In this document: positions 1-8,602 of the stretch, piece after piece
Numbering within the stretch: position 1 is the stretch's first letter
Layout of the letters: each line of letters begins with the position of its first letter
Source of the DNA: Bacteroidota bacterium
GTDB lineage: Bacteria > Bacteroidota > Bacteroidia > 2-12-FULL-35-15
Assembly (NCBI GenBank): GCA_021323165.1
Contig: JAJTCJ010000027.1
Location: 1 to 64,000, forward strand
Reading direction: 5' to 3'
DNA: 64,000 bases
The notes under the pieces: model-generated
What the model was told of the DNA's origin: nothing
The model's input: the letters and a program-made list of their open reading frames with translations, nothing else
Database searches by the model: none
Made by a program: the position numbers and the translations under genes

Positions 1-371
1 ACTTCTCTTCCTTTTCCTTCCGGAAAGCATTCATTATCCTGAAAAAGAACTCCTTTTTTTAAATGGAATGTATAAGTTGTTCCGGCAGCATCAACCTCCC
101 ACTTATCAGCCAGAGAAGGAATAATAGAAAGATCTTTGGTGTTGAATTTTACAAGTCCTTCATAGATCTGATTTGCAATATGAGCTGATCCGATATCGGT
201 GATAGAATAAGGATATAAAGTTTGATATTGCTCCGTTTCATTTATCCGCAATGTGCCGCCATACACCTTGTCGCCTTTGGCAACTCTATCAGAGCCGCTG
301 CCATTGTCCGAGTTGGAGCAGGAAGAGTAAAACACCGCTAAAGAAAGAATAAAAATCAAGGATTTTTTCAT
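1..371 (-). CDS. Partial (truncated by window edge): peptide/oligopeptide ABC transporter substrate-binding lipoprotein
   Basis: Reverse complement from ATG at 371 reads MKKSLIFILSLAVFYSSCSNSDNGSGSDRVAKGDKVYGGTLRINETEQYQTLYPYSITDIGSAHIANQIYEGLVKFNTKDLSIIPSLADKWEVDAAGTTYTFHLKKGVLFQD; lipobox plus SBP_bac_5-like N-terminus. Not in ORF track. Confidence 0.85.
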   Translation of the reverse strand, partial: MKKSLIFILSLAVFYSSCSNSDNGSGSDRVAKGDKVYGGTLRINETEQYQTLYPYSITDIGSAHIANQIYEGLVKFNTKDLSIIPSLADKWEVDAAGTTYTFHLKKGVLFQDNECFPEGKGRE

Positions 372-654
372 ACTGAAATATATCTGAATTGGGTTAAGTT
401 TACTTAAAAATTAGGCTAAAAATTAATTGCAAGATTACATCAACTTTCACGAATATACAAATAAATATAGAAATTTCGTGGTCGCCTTTAAAAATCACGG
501 AAATAGGATTAAAGGAGATAAATTTGTCTATATTTGCGACTAAATGTAAAAATAATCTAATTTTATTTTGAATTCAGTAAATAAGATTATAATATTGCGT
601 TCGAAAATACGGAACCACTCAAGACAAGTTCTTGTTTTTAACATTAAAAATAAA

Positions 655-1455
655 ATGAAAAAAATATTTTTTGCGATATTAAGCTTGGTTTCTACTCTTG
701 CTTTCTCTACAAATGTAATTGTGTTGGAAGGAAATTATCAGGGAAAAAATCTATATGTTCAGAATCCATTTGCTGGTTCGGGTGTTGGTTTTTGTGTAAC
801 TAATATAACTGTTAACGGAAATACAACTACCGATGAGATCGCATCAAGCGCATTCGAAATTGATTTCAGAAATTTACAATTGAAACTTGGCGATAAAGTG
901 GAAGTAAAGATTTCACATAAAGATGATTGCAAACCAAAAGTTTTAAATCCGGAAGTTCTTAAACCAAAAAGTACATTTGAAGTTACCTCGATGATTGTTG
1001 ACAAAGACCTAACTTTTAAATGGTCAACAAAAGGAGAGACAGGAAAATTAACATATACAATTGAACAATTCCGTTGGAGTAAATGGGTGAAAGTTGGAGA
1101 AGTAGAAGGTAACGGTACACCAACTGAAAATACTTATTCATTCAAAGTTGCACCTCATTCAGGAAAAAATCAATATCGCGTTAAGCAGGTTGATTATACA
1201 GGCCAGCCTAAACTTTCAAAAACAGTTGATTTTATGTCAGCTACTCCTGAAGTTTCTTTCAGTCCTGCAAAAGTATCTAAAGAGATTACATTTACTGCCG
1301 GAAGCACTCCGATAGAAACAATGTTTGAGATCTATGATCAATTCGGTAATATTGTAAAAAGAGGTTTTGCTTCTGTTGTAGATGCAGCCAATCTTCCTAA
1401 AGGTGCATATTACCTGAATTATGACAATAAGATGGGTGAGTTTATAAAGAAATAA
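655..1455 (+). CDS. Secreted hypothetical protein with T9SS-like C-terminal region
   Basis: ORF 568..1455; better start ATG at 655 (MKKIFFAILSLVSTLAFS signal peptide); C-terminus FEIYDQFGNIVKRGFASVVDAANLPKGAYYLNYDNKMGEFIKK. Confidence 0.7.
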   Translation: MKKIFFAILSLVSTLAFSTNVIVLEGNYQGKNLYVQNPFAGSGVGFCVTNITVNGNTTTDEIASSAFEIDFRNLQLKLGDKVEVKISHKDDCKPKVLNPEVLKPKSTFEVTSMIVDKDLTFKWSTKGETGKLTYTIEQFRWSKWVKVGEVEGNGTPTENTYSFKVAPHSGKNQYRVKQVDYTGQPKLSKTVDFMSATPEVSFSPAKVSKEITFTAGSTPIETMFEIYDQFGNIVKRGFASVVDAANLPKGAYYLNYDNKMGEFIKK

Positions 1456-1478
1456 TAATCCTGTTCCACAAGAAATAA

Positions 1479-1514
1479 AATAATCCCGATCTAATCATCG
1501 GGATTATTTTTTTG
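1479..1514 (+). terminator. Rho-independent terminator
   Basis: AATAATCCCGAT-ctaatc-ATCGGGATTATT followed by T-run. Confidence 0.8.
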
Positions 1515-1531
1515 TAAAAAATTAAAAGAAC

Positions 1532-1933
1532 ATGTTAAAAATTGAACACCTGGGTATCGCAGTTAAAGATCTTTCCAAATCCAATGCATTGTTTGAGAAG
1601 CTATTTGGCGCAGCTCCGTATAAACTTGAAAAAGTGGAAAGTGAAGGAGTATCTACATCGTTTTTTATGATGGGTGAAAGTAAGATAGAGCTGCTTGAGG
1701 CAACTAATCCGGATAGTCCTATTGCTAAATTCATTGAAAAAAAAGGCGAAGGTATTCATCATATTGCTTTTGAAGTGAAAGACATTTATATTGAAATGAA
1801 AAGACTCCAGAATGAAGGATTTACGCTTCTTTCAGAGCATCCTAAAAAAGGAGCAGATAACAAACTGATCTGCTTTCTTCACCCAAAGGGTACCAATGGT
1901 GTCCTGATTGAGTTATGCCAGGAAATTGGGTGA
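1532..1933 (+). CDS. mce: Methylmalonyl-CoA epimerase
   Basis: 133 aa, MLKIEHLGIAVKDL...GEGIHHIAFEVKDI, glyoxalase/VOC fold family signature. Confidence 0.9.
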   Translation: MLKIEHLGIAVKDLSKSNALFEKLFGAAPYKLEKVESEGVSTSFFMMGESKIELLEATNPDSPIAKFIEKKGEGIHHIAFEVKDIYIEMKRLQNEGFTLLSEHPKKGADNKLICFLHPKGTNGVLIELCQEIG

Positions 1934-2065
1934 TGGAATGGTGAATGGTTATTGGTTAATTGTTATTTTAGGCTGTGTAACCAATATGATGTGTTGGTTA
2001 TCTCGATGTTTCCATTTCTGAAAAATGCATCGGGAAGGTCGGGAGTAAGCTATTCGATAAATTCG

Positions 2066-2725
2066 TTATTCGTATTTAAATATATCCAGAATGCTTTCTT
2101 TCTTAACATCCAGTAAATACGTCTGAATGCCTAACCTTTTCGCAGCTTTAATATGCTGCTCCGAGTCATCAATAAATAAAGTTTCATGAGGTTTTAAGGA
2201 ATTTTCTTTCAATACCATGTGAAAGATCTCATCGTCAGGCTTTCTCATTTTTACCTTGTATGACAAATAGATCTTCTCAAAATAAACCGACAGATCAGGG
2301 ATTCCCATTTCATGTTCAAGTGTTTTATAGATCGTATCGATATGGATATCGTTTGTATTGCTGAGCAAAAATGTACGGTGGGTCTTTTTTAATTCTGAAA
2401 GCAGCTCTAATCTTTCTTTCGGAAGATCCAGCAGCATTGCATTCCATGCATTATCGATTAAAGCATTTGCCGGTTTTATATTAAAGGCGGATTTGAGTTC
2501 TGTTCTGAATTCATGTGAGGTGATCTGACCTTTTTCATAAAGATCGAATAACTGACGTTGCTTAGCTTTCGAAAAAAAATCATCGAAATTATTCAATCCC
2601 ATCTCCCGAAAGGCCTTGGTTGTTAATTCGTAATCAATATTTATGATCACTCCGCCAAAATCGAAAATGATATTTTTAAAGTCTTTGAGGCTAATGGGCA
2701 TATGAAAAAGTTGAATAGTCTGCAA
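2066..2725 (-). CDS. HAD-family hydrolase (phosphatase)
   Basis: IIFDFGGVIINID motif, LLSNTND, RKPDDEIF, FIDDSEQHIKAAKRLGI. Confidence 0.85.
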   Translation of the reverse strand: MQTIQLFHMPISLKDFKNIIFDFGGVIINIDYELTTKAFREMGLNNFDDFFSKAKQRQLFDLYEKGQITSHEFRTELKSAFNIKPANALIDNAWNAMLLDLPKERLELLSELKKTHRTFLLSNTNDIHIDTIYKTLEHEMGIPDLSVYFEKIYLSYKVKMRKPDDEIFHMVLKENSLKPHETLFIDDSEQHIKAAKRLGIQTYLLDVKKESILDIFKYE

Positions 2726-2753
2726 AGATACTATTCAATACGGAGATAGGAAA

Positions 2754-3149
2754 TTATGTGCACCATATCGATGCGAGCTTTGTAGCAATAAAATTATAAC
2801 CTTGCACAGTATAGGGTTTTGAGATATAATCAACTGCGCCTTTACTTATTGCTTTTTTAATATCGATCTCACTGTTTGATGTTGAAAGTATTACTACCGG
2901 GATCTTTGAATATTGTTTGTTCTTATTTAAAGCATCAAGGATATCCATACCATTCATTTCCTGTAGGTTCAGGTCAAGTATGATCAGGCATGGCTTCCCG
3001 ATATCACCACCCATGAGGGCTTCCATTAATTCTTTACCACCAGTGAATGTATAAAGATCATTTTTAATTCCGTAGTTCTTAAAGGCTTGTGTGATAAAGA
3101 GTAGCTCATCTTCATCATCATCAACAAATATAATGGATCCACGGGGCAT
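2754..3149 (-). CDS. Response regulator receiver (CheY-like, single domain)
   Basis: IIFVDDDEDELLF, LIILDLNLQEMNGMDIL, VVILSTS, ISKPY. Confidence 0.9.
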   Translation of the reverse strand: MPRGSIIFVDDDEDELLFITQAFKNYGIKNDLYTFTGGKELMEALMGGDIGKPCLIILDLNLQEMNGMDILDALNKNKQYSKIPVVILSTSNSEIDIKKAISKGAVDYISKPYTVQGYNFIATKLASIWCT

Positions 3150-3156
3150 AAAAAAT

Positions 3157-3417
3157 TTACTTATTTGAATAGAGTTTAGTCATCATCAATCCGTTGTAAA
3201 GAAAGAAGTCATGAGCAAAGAATTTTTGTCCCCCTTCAAAAACAAATTGAATAGAATATAATTTTTCTGATCGGAAGGGCCTGAATTCGTGTCTGGGTTT
3301 TAATTGGATATCTGTTAAAAAATCGGTGCTGCCATTACCAATATGGGCTTTTCTACCAATCCACGAAGAATAGGTGTTTCTGATGTTTTCAGCTTGTTCT
3401 AAATTAAAATATAGCAT
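3157..3417 (-). CDS. Hypothetical protein (86 aa)
   Basis: Intact ORF adjacent to the response regulator. Confidence 0.5.
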   Translation of the reverse strand: MLYFNLEQAENIRNTYSSWIGRKAHIGNGSTDFLTDIQLKPRHEFRPFRSEKLYSIQFVFEGGQKFFAHDFFLYNGLMMTKLYSNK

Positions 3418-3667
3418 TGTAAATCGGTTTAATACCGATCACAGCGATTTCCAAAACTTATACCGAAATTTTTAGAGACTTCTGAAAGTATTACTTCTAA
3501 AGGGATTGGATGAGTTTACAAAACAAATCGTTTTAAATCGGATCAGGGGAATTTGTTCCACAGAGCATTGGAATATTGAATCACTATCAGAATTATTATT
3601 ATGAGAATAAGGTTTCGCGGGCACTTAAACTTTTATTAAAAGGAATATGGATAAACACATAAATTAC

Positions 3668-3675
3668 TATATTTG
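3668..3675 (+). promoter_or_regulatory. Bacteroidota -7 box (TATATTTG) upstream of the tRNA fragment
   Basis: TAnnTTTG consensus inside the direct repeat, ~40 bp upstream of the tRNA 5' end. Confidence 0.6.
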
Positions 3676-3714
3676 CAGCCTAAAATTGCTCTTGATGTTA
3701 TATGAAGACAATTT

Positions 3715-3750
3715 GGGCCTATAGCTCATTCGGTTAGAGCAACAGACTCA
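3715..3750 (+). pseudogene. tRNA-Met(CAT)-like 5' half only (acceptor, D-arm, anticodon 5' strand, loop to C34A35)
   Basis: GGGCCTA TA GCTC ATTCGGTTA GAGC A ACAGA CTCA; no complementary 3' half follows. Confidence 0.8.
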
Positions 3751-4186
3751 ACAAAATTCCTTCATCTGCAAAACTGTAATATCCTTCTTGAGTCAGGATA
3801 ATATGATCCAGTAAGGGTATTTCCATAATTCGTCCAGCCTCTTTTATAATTTTTGTAATTCTAAGATCTGCTTCTGATGGTTTTAGATTGCCTGAAGGAT
3901 GGTTATGTGCAAGCATAATAGATGATGCATGAGCTTTCAATGCTGTTTGAAAAACCACTTTTGTGTCAACCACAGTCCCAGACATTCCTCCATGTGAAAT
4001 TTTGCTGTAACCTAATACCTTATTAGCACGATTTAAAATCATAAGGTACATTTCTTCAATGTATTCCATTTTATTACTCCAAACTGATCTGAATTGTGTT
4101 TCAGCGTCTTTAGAGGTTAATACCTTAGGCAAAGCAGATAGTTTAACCTTAGGGCTATAATTGATTGATATTTCTGATAGTTCCAT
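3734..4186 (-). CDS. RadC-family JAB-domain (MPN+) protein
   Basis: HNHPSGNLKPSEADLRITK, LLDHIILTQEGYYSFADEGIL. Stop codon lies inside the tRNA fragment. Confidence 0.9.
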   Translation of the reverse strand: MELSEISINYSPKVKLSALPKVLTSKDAETQFRSVWSNKMEYIEEMYLMILNRANKVLGYSKISHGGMSGTVVDTKVVFQTALKAHASSIMLAHNHPSGNLKPSEADLRITKIIKEAGRIMEIPLLDHIILTQEGYYSFADEGILLSLLL

Positions 4187-4256
4187 GGTTATTGGGTTAA
4201 GTGAATAAAAAGCTATATTTATATAGATAGCAGTTAAATAAATAAATGTTTGAAGG

Positions 4257-4532
4257 TCAATTGAAGGATGTATGAGAGCAGGTTGGAATTGAGAGTATCA
4301 TAAAGTAATGATGATAATATCCCTTGTCTTGGATGATGTAAACAAGCTTGAATTGCTTATCCATTTTCACTTGAATTACAGTGATTTCCTGACCAATGGA
4401 GTAAAGTCCTACTGCTCTAATGCAAGACACCTTAAATGGGCAGAAAAGCCGGTAGATCCCAGTTTTATTAGCTACTAAAATTGAGTTGTTTGAGCATATC
4501 CTGCTTAGCTCAATTAATTTGTTTTTCTCCAT
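4257..4532 (-). CDS. Hypothetical protein (91 aa)
   Basis: ORF in the same orientation as its neighbours. Confidence 0.45.
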   Translation of the reverse strand: MEKNKLIELSRICSNNSILVANKTGIYRLFCPFKVSCIRAVGLYSIGQEITVIQVKMDKQFKLVYIIQDKGYYHHYFMILSIPTCSHTSFN

Positions 4533-4609
4533 ATGGTTTTAATTTTAGGGTTAAAAAAAGGGAAGCCTCCATTGCTGGAAACCTCCCTCTTAAAACCAAT
4601 ACTGTTGGA

Positions 4610-4948
4610 TTACGCTACTTCCCCATGAAATACAGTTTCCTCCATATTGGCATTCTCAGCTACATACTCATAGCTGTGGTTCAATGTTGCTGTCTCATCA
4701 GTTCCTGGGATCTGATAAGTGTAAGCCTCACATTCAACTTTTTTAATCTCTCCAGGAAACCTAGTTCCTATAACAGATTTACAAGCTTGTTCATTTAATG
4801 TTGTTGTAATTGTGGCTTTCCTTGCGTGAGCATAGTACTTACCAGTTTGAGAAGACTTAATCATCTCTACTTGTCCTTGTAGTTCTAAGACCAAGAAATC
4901 ATCATTATTCTTGTTTTGTCTTTTCACATAATTGATTACTGTTACCAT
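4610..4948 (-). CDS. Hypothetical island protein (112 aa)
   Basis: MVTVINYVKRQNKNNDDFLVLELQGQVEMIKSSQTGKYYAHARKATITTTL...; coherent ORF. Confidence 0.55.
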   Translation of the reverse strand: MVTVINYVKRQNKNNDDFLVLELQGQVEMIKSSQTGKYYAHARKATITTTLNEQACKSVIGTRFPGEIKKVECEAYTYQIPGTDETATLNHSYEYVAENANMEETVFHGEVA

Positions 4949-5089
4949 TTGATTAGTTTTTTTATGAGGTTAAAAAATAGGGCGGAGATTTCCGCTCCAG
5001 ACTAAACAGGGGTGGGCATTTTAGGGGTACTCTAAAGACCAAGATATTCCCAGAGCATTTAAAAAAATAAAAAATAATTTTTTTGAAAT

Positions 5090-5479
5090 CTAGTTAGCAA
5101 AGATCTCTGAAAAGGAATCTTCCTCAAAGTCTTTGTCTAATTCTAAAAAGGAAACATTCTGCTGTTCCATAATAAAAGACTTTAAGCAGAATGTGTCAGT
5201 ACAGACCCCAAATAAATAAGTTTGATAGCTCTGGGAAAATGTCGAATTCATTGCATTACTCATTGAAAAATGATTCTCATTAACAGTGTAATAAGTGAAA
5301 CCACATTCTATTAAATGTAACTTTGCAAACTTTCCTTCGTCACTATGGTAGACCAGATCAAGGAAATGGTGGGTAAATTTGTAACAAAGATCTGCTTTAC
5401 CCTGTGTATCAAATAATTTAGAAACGTAGGCATCCTTACCAATAATGGCAACTACACAAAATTGATTTTTTCTTTCCAT
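5090..5479 (-). CDS. Hypothetical protein (129 aa)
   Basis: Coherent ORF in a same-strand run. Confidence 0.5.
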   Translation of the reverse strand: MERKNQFCVVAIIGKDAYVSKLFDTQGKADLCYKFTHHFLDLVYHSDEGKFAKLHLIECGFTYYTVNENHFSMSNAMNSTFSQSYQTYLFGVCTDTFCLKSFIMEQQNVSFLELDKDFEEDSFSEIFAN

Positions 5480-5484
5480 AACAA

Positions 5485-5886
5485 TTACTCAACAGCAGTT
5501 ATATAGATGGAAAAGCCCACATCTTGTTTGGTAAGTTTATACTGTATATTTTGCTTTTGGTAGTTGATCCAAGTGGTATCATCAACTTTGACAAAGCTAT
5601 TATTTAAAGATATTATAACAGAATTCAAAGAACTGTAAGTGTAACTAATAGCACGTTTAACACATTCATTTGCACTATTAAAAAAACATGCAGAAATAAC
5701 AAAATCCAATGATTTAGATTCATATGTAACATAGCAATCATATGATGGATTATTGTAATGGTATTCAATTTTCCAATAATCAGGATCTGACTGTATGTGA
5801 TTTATGACCTCCTCCTTTGAAGCCCCAATAAATTGAGAATACGAGACTAGAGGCAGTAATATTAAAATGATAATTAATTTTTTCAT
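5485..5886 (-). CDS. Secreted hypothetical protein (133 aa)
   Basis: N-terminal signal peptide MKKLIIILILLPLVSYSQ. Confidence 0.6.
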   Translation of the reverse strand: MKKLIIILILLPLVSYSQFIGASKEEVINHIQSDPDYWKIEYHYNNPSYDCYVTYESKSLDFVISACFFNSANECVKRAISYTYSSLNSVIISLNNSFVKVDDTTWINYQKQNIQYKLTKQDVGFSIYITAVE

Positions 5887-5926
5887 GTTATTGTTGTTAT
5901 AAAGCTGACAACCACCTTTAATGTTC

Positions 5927-6430
5927 TTAATAATTGATCTTAATATATGTTAAAGAATAAGCATATACTCCAGGACCTCCATTTGAAAGATTCTGACTAA
6001 AATTCAAGTAAATATGATTAGAATCATAAACAGCATATGAACTTGGACCATAGCACTGATATACTCCACCATATAAATGATACTGACTCATGTAATTTAC
6101 CCTATGATTAATATACCATGATACTTGTCCAGAGGACATCATTGTGGTAGAAATATTCATAGTATCCATCCTAGAGTTGTAATTAAGTGGAAGAGTTAAC
6201 TTTTTAACACTCCCATCAGTATACATAGTAAGAGTATCTTCAACCATTGAAACATTAGTAGTATTATGAGTATTAACTAACTTATATTTTTGTACAGTAA
6301 CAGTTGATGTTACTACAGGTGCTGGTCCAACAGCCGATTTATTAGCTTCTTTTTCACAAGAAGTAACAATTAAGAGGAAGGTCGCTAGGCTTATGGCTAA
6401 AAATGGTATCGAATAAATTTTCTTTTTCAT
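5927..6430 (-). CDS. Hypothetical lipoprotein (167 aa)
   Basis: MKKKIYSIPFLAISLATFLLIVTSCEKE lipobox. Confidence 0.65.
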   Translation of the reverse strand: MKKKIYSIPFLAISLATFLLIVTSCEKEANKSAVGPAPVVTSTVTVQKYKLVNTHNTTNVSMVEDTLTMYTDGSVKKLTLPLNYNSRMDTMNISTTMMSSGQVSWYINHRVNYMSQYHLYGGVYQCYGPSSYAVYDSNHIYLNFSQNLSNGGPGVYAYSLTYIKINY

Positions 6431-6541
6431 GTTTGTTTTTTTAAATGAGGTTTACGGTATAAGCAAATATAGAATAATCTACCTATAAGTTCCTATTTAT
6501 AAGTAGGTGTATAAAAGTTTCAAAATTCTTCCCTTTGCTGG

Positions 6542-6778
6542 ATGGCTACAGCAGAAGAAAAGCTCAAAAAGCAGATTGGTAACAGAATTAAGAACTTAAG
6601 GCTTCAGGCAGGATATACCAGCCAAGAAGCTTTTGCTTATGATGCTAATATTCCAAGAGCGCAATATGGCAGATATGAATCTGGAAGGTCAAATATCACT
6701 ATTGCCAGCCTGCTTAAAATCACATCTTTTCATAAAATTACTTTTGCCGAATTCTTCAAGGAAGGGTTTGGTAACTAG
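6542..6778 (+). CDS. XRE-family helix-turn-helix regulator
   Basis: IGNRIKNLRLQAGYTSQEAFAYDANIPRAQYGRYESGRSNITIASLLKI. Confidence 0.9.
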   Translation: MATAEEKLKKQIGNRIKNLRLQAGYTSQEAFAYDANIPRAQYGRYESGRSNITIASLLKITSFHKITFAEFFKEGFGN

Positions 6779-7227
6779 GGTGTCGATCACCCATTATCCA
6801 TTTTCTTCAAATATTTTCTTTAAAAAATTAGGAAATCTCGTTTCTTTATTTTACCTTTGCACTTTATTTTGCCATAACGTGCAAATAAGATAGCAGCCGG
6901 GATAATTTACAATCCTTTTAATCATTTCATTTTTTAGCTGGGAACCAAATAAGCCCTCTAAAGACATAGCATAATTGATTCGTTCAATTATTGCATAGAT
7001 CAAGCTTCGGTTGTGGTCTGTTTTTCCAAAAAGACATTTTCTGTCTTAGAAGTTTCAAGTTTTTAAAATTCATTTAAGTTGGCAAATCCTATATTTTTTG
7101 TCCTTGCATGATTTTTCAGATGCTACAGGTAGTTATTCATATACCTGATAATTCCATTAATTATTACTGATAACTAAAGAAACAAGCTTAAGGGTTTTGC
7201 CCGGAGGATAATTCCCCCTTTATTCTT

Positions 7228-8562
7228 GTGAAAAAAATCTGGGTATTACTAAATAAAAGTTTGAAAATATTAAAACCAATTAATTTAAATTATGAGACAG
7301 CAATCAAAAAATACAATCCTAAGTACTACGAAAAGTATGCCTGGCTAATTCATTTGATTTTGCTAAGAAATTTTATATGTGATGATACATTTAATGGATT
7401 TGTAAAACTGCAGTCATGCATACTCAAAGAATATCTAGGGGATAAGTTTTATAAAAAGGTGGTAACCGCCTTGGTTGACAACGATATTATTGAAGTAGAT
7501 TCTTCTTACTCTCCCGGTGAATTCAGCAAATCGTACAGATTGACTAAGATTTACACGGAGTATCCTCCTGTGTGGATTGCATTTTCAACTAGGAAGGCAA
7601 AAGGGTACTTTGAAAAATATAAAAGTTTTGAATGCTCTAATCATAATAAGTTTAATGATCCGGACATGGTAAATGTTATTAATCAAAATATAAAGAAGAT
7701 TAATATTGATAGTTCTTTAGCAGTAGAAAAGGTAGAATTACTACTCTCCGATGGTGTAATTAAAAGCGAAGCCAGAAGTTCATACTTTTATTTTATTGAT
7801 GCTATTTCATCAGGAGATTTGTTTTTATATCATTCACAAAAAACGGGCAGATTGTACCATACCATAGTAGGCTGTCCAAGATCATTGAGGGGTTTTCTTC
7901 ATGTTAATGAAGAGAAGTTATTTCAAGTTGATGTTGCTAACTGCCAACCAATGATATTTGTGAAAATGCTTCAGGAATATTTAAAAGTAATGAGGACAGC
8001 AGTTAAATATGACAGGAAAAGCATAGGTAGTGGTTATCTATTCCTTTCATATATACATGAAAGAACTATATATACTCCCTATGTGTCTTCTTTTTTGTAT
8101 CCACCGGATGTTAACCTTTACATCGAGTTAACAAAAACTGGTGGCTTCTATGAATTTTTAATGAGGAAGTTCAAAGTAAAAGAATCTGATAGAGAAACAT
8201 TTAAAAAAGACTTTTTTGCCCGGGTGTTTTATTCTAAACTGAAAGGAATGGAAAAGTATAGATATGGAAAATTATTCAAGCTGCATTTTCCAACTGTTTA
8301 TAAGGCCATTGTTTGGGGAAAAAGAAGTGGTCATCATCTTCTCCCTACCAAAATGCAAAGTATTGAAAGTAATATTGTTATTCAAAAGGTGTGTGCAAGA
8401 ATTTGTAAAGAGCATGATAATTCAGAAATACCTTTTTTCATCCCAGCACATGATGCAATTATCTGTTTTAAGGAGAAACTAGCATATATAGAAAAGATTA
8501 TGTTAGAGGAGTTCACAAGCAATATGGGATTCACACCTACTGTTAGACAGAAACACTTCTAA
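7228..8562 (+). CDS. Putative compact family A (PolI-like) polymerase palm/fingers-domain protein (444 aa, GTG start)
   Basis: TGRL...; motif A-like LFQVDVANCQPMIF (D235); O-helix-like R322-x3-K326-x3-F330-x3-F334; then F-x2-HFPTVYKAI; MQSIESNIVIQK (Q377); motif C-like IPAHDAIICFKE (H408-D409). Confidence 0.65.
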   Translation: MKKIWVLLNKSLKILKPINLNYETAIKKYNPKYYEKYAWLIHLILLRNFICDDTFNGFVKLQSCILKEYLGDKFYKKVVTALVDNDIIEVDSSYSPGEFSKSYRLTKIYTEYPPVWIAFSTRKAKGYFEKYKSFECSNHNKFNDPDMVNVINQNIKKINIDSSLAVEKVELLLSDGVIKSEARSSYFYFIDAISSGDLFLYHSQKTGRLYHTIVGCPRSLRGFLHVNEEKLFQVDVANCQPMIFVKMLQEYLKVMRTAVKYDRKSIGSGYLFLSYIHERTIYTPYVSSFLYPPDVNLYIELTKTGGFYEFLMRKFKVKESDRETFKKDFFARVFYSKLKGMEKYRYGKLFKLHFPTVYKAIVWGKRSGHHLLPTKMQSIESNIVIQKVCARICKEHDNSEIPFFIPAHDAIICFKEKLAYIEKIMLEEFTSNMGFTPTVRQKHF

Positions 8563-8578
8563 TCATTCAAGATCTACA

Positions 8579-8599
8579 TACTCCCTATGTGGTGCATAT
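8579..8599 (+). repeat. Island boundary motif copy 1: TACTCCCTATGTGGTGCATAT
   Basis: Direct match to copies at 13173, 14324 and 14611. Confidence 0.85.
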
Positions 8600-8602
8600 A
8601 TT

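Larger units (their letters stand above)
3652..3750 (+). repeat. Left direct repeat (attL-proximal), identical over 99 bp to 18020..18118; imperfect similarity starts at 3630
   Basis: taaacacataaattactatatttgcagcctaaaattgctcttgatgttatatgaagacaatttgggcctatagctcattcggttagagcaacagactca present at both sites. Confidence 0.97.

Noticed and set aside
4481-4798. + strand ORF (105 aa)
   Set aside because: Antisense to two coherent - strand ORFs; composition looks like reverse-strand noise.
6633-6893. + strand ORF (86 aa)
   Set aside because: Alternative frame overlapping the clear XRE HTH gene.
8264-8482. + strand ORF (72 aa)
   Set aside because: Out-of-frame ORF within the polymerase-like gene whose own frame has strong motif support.
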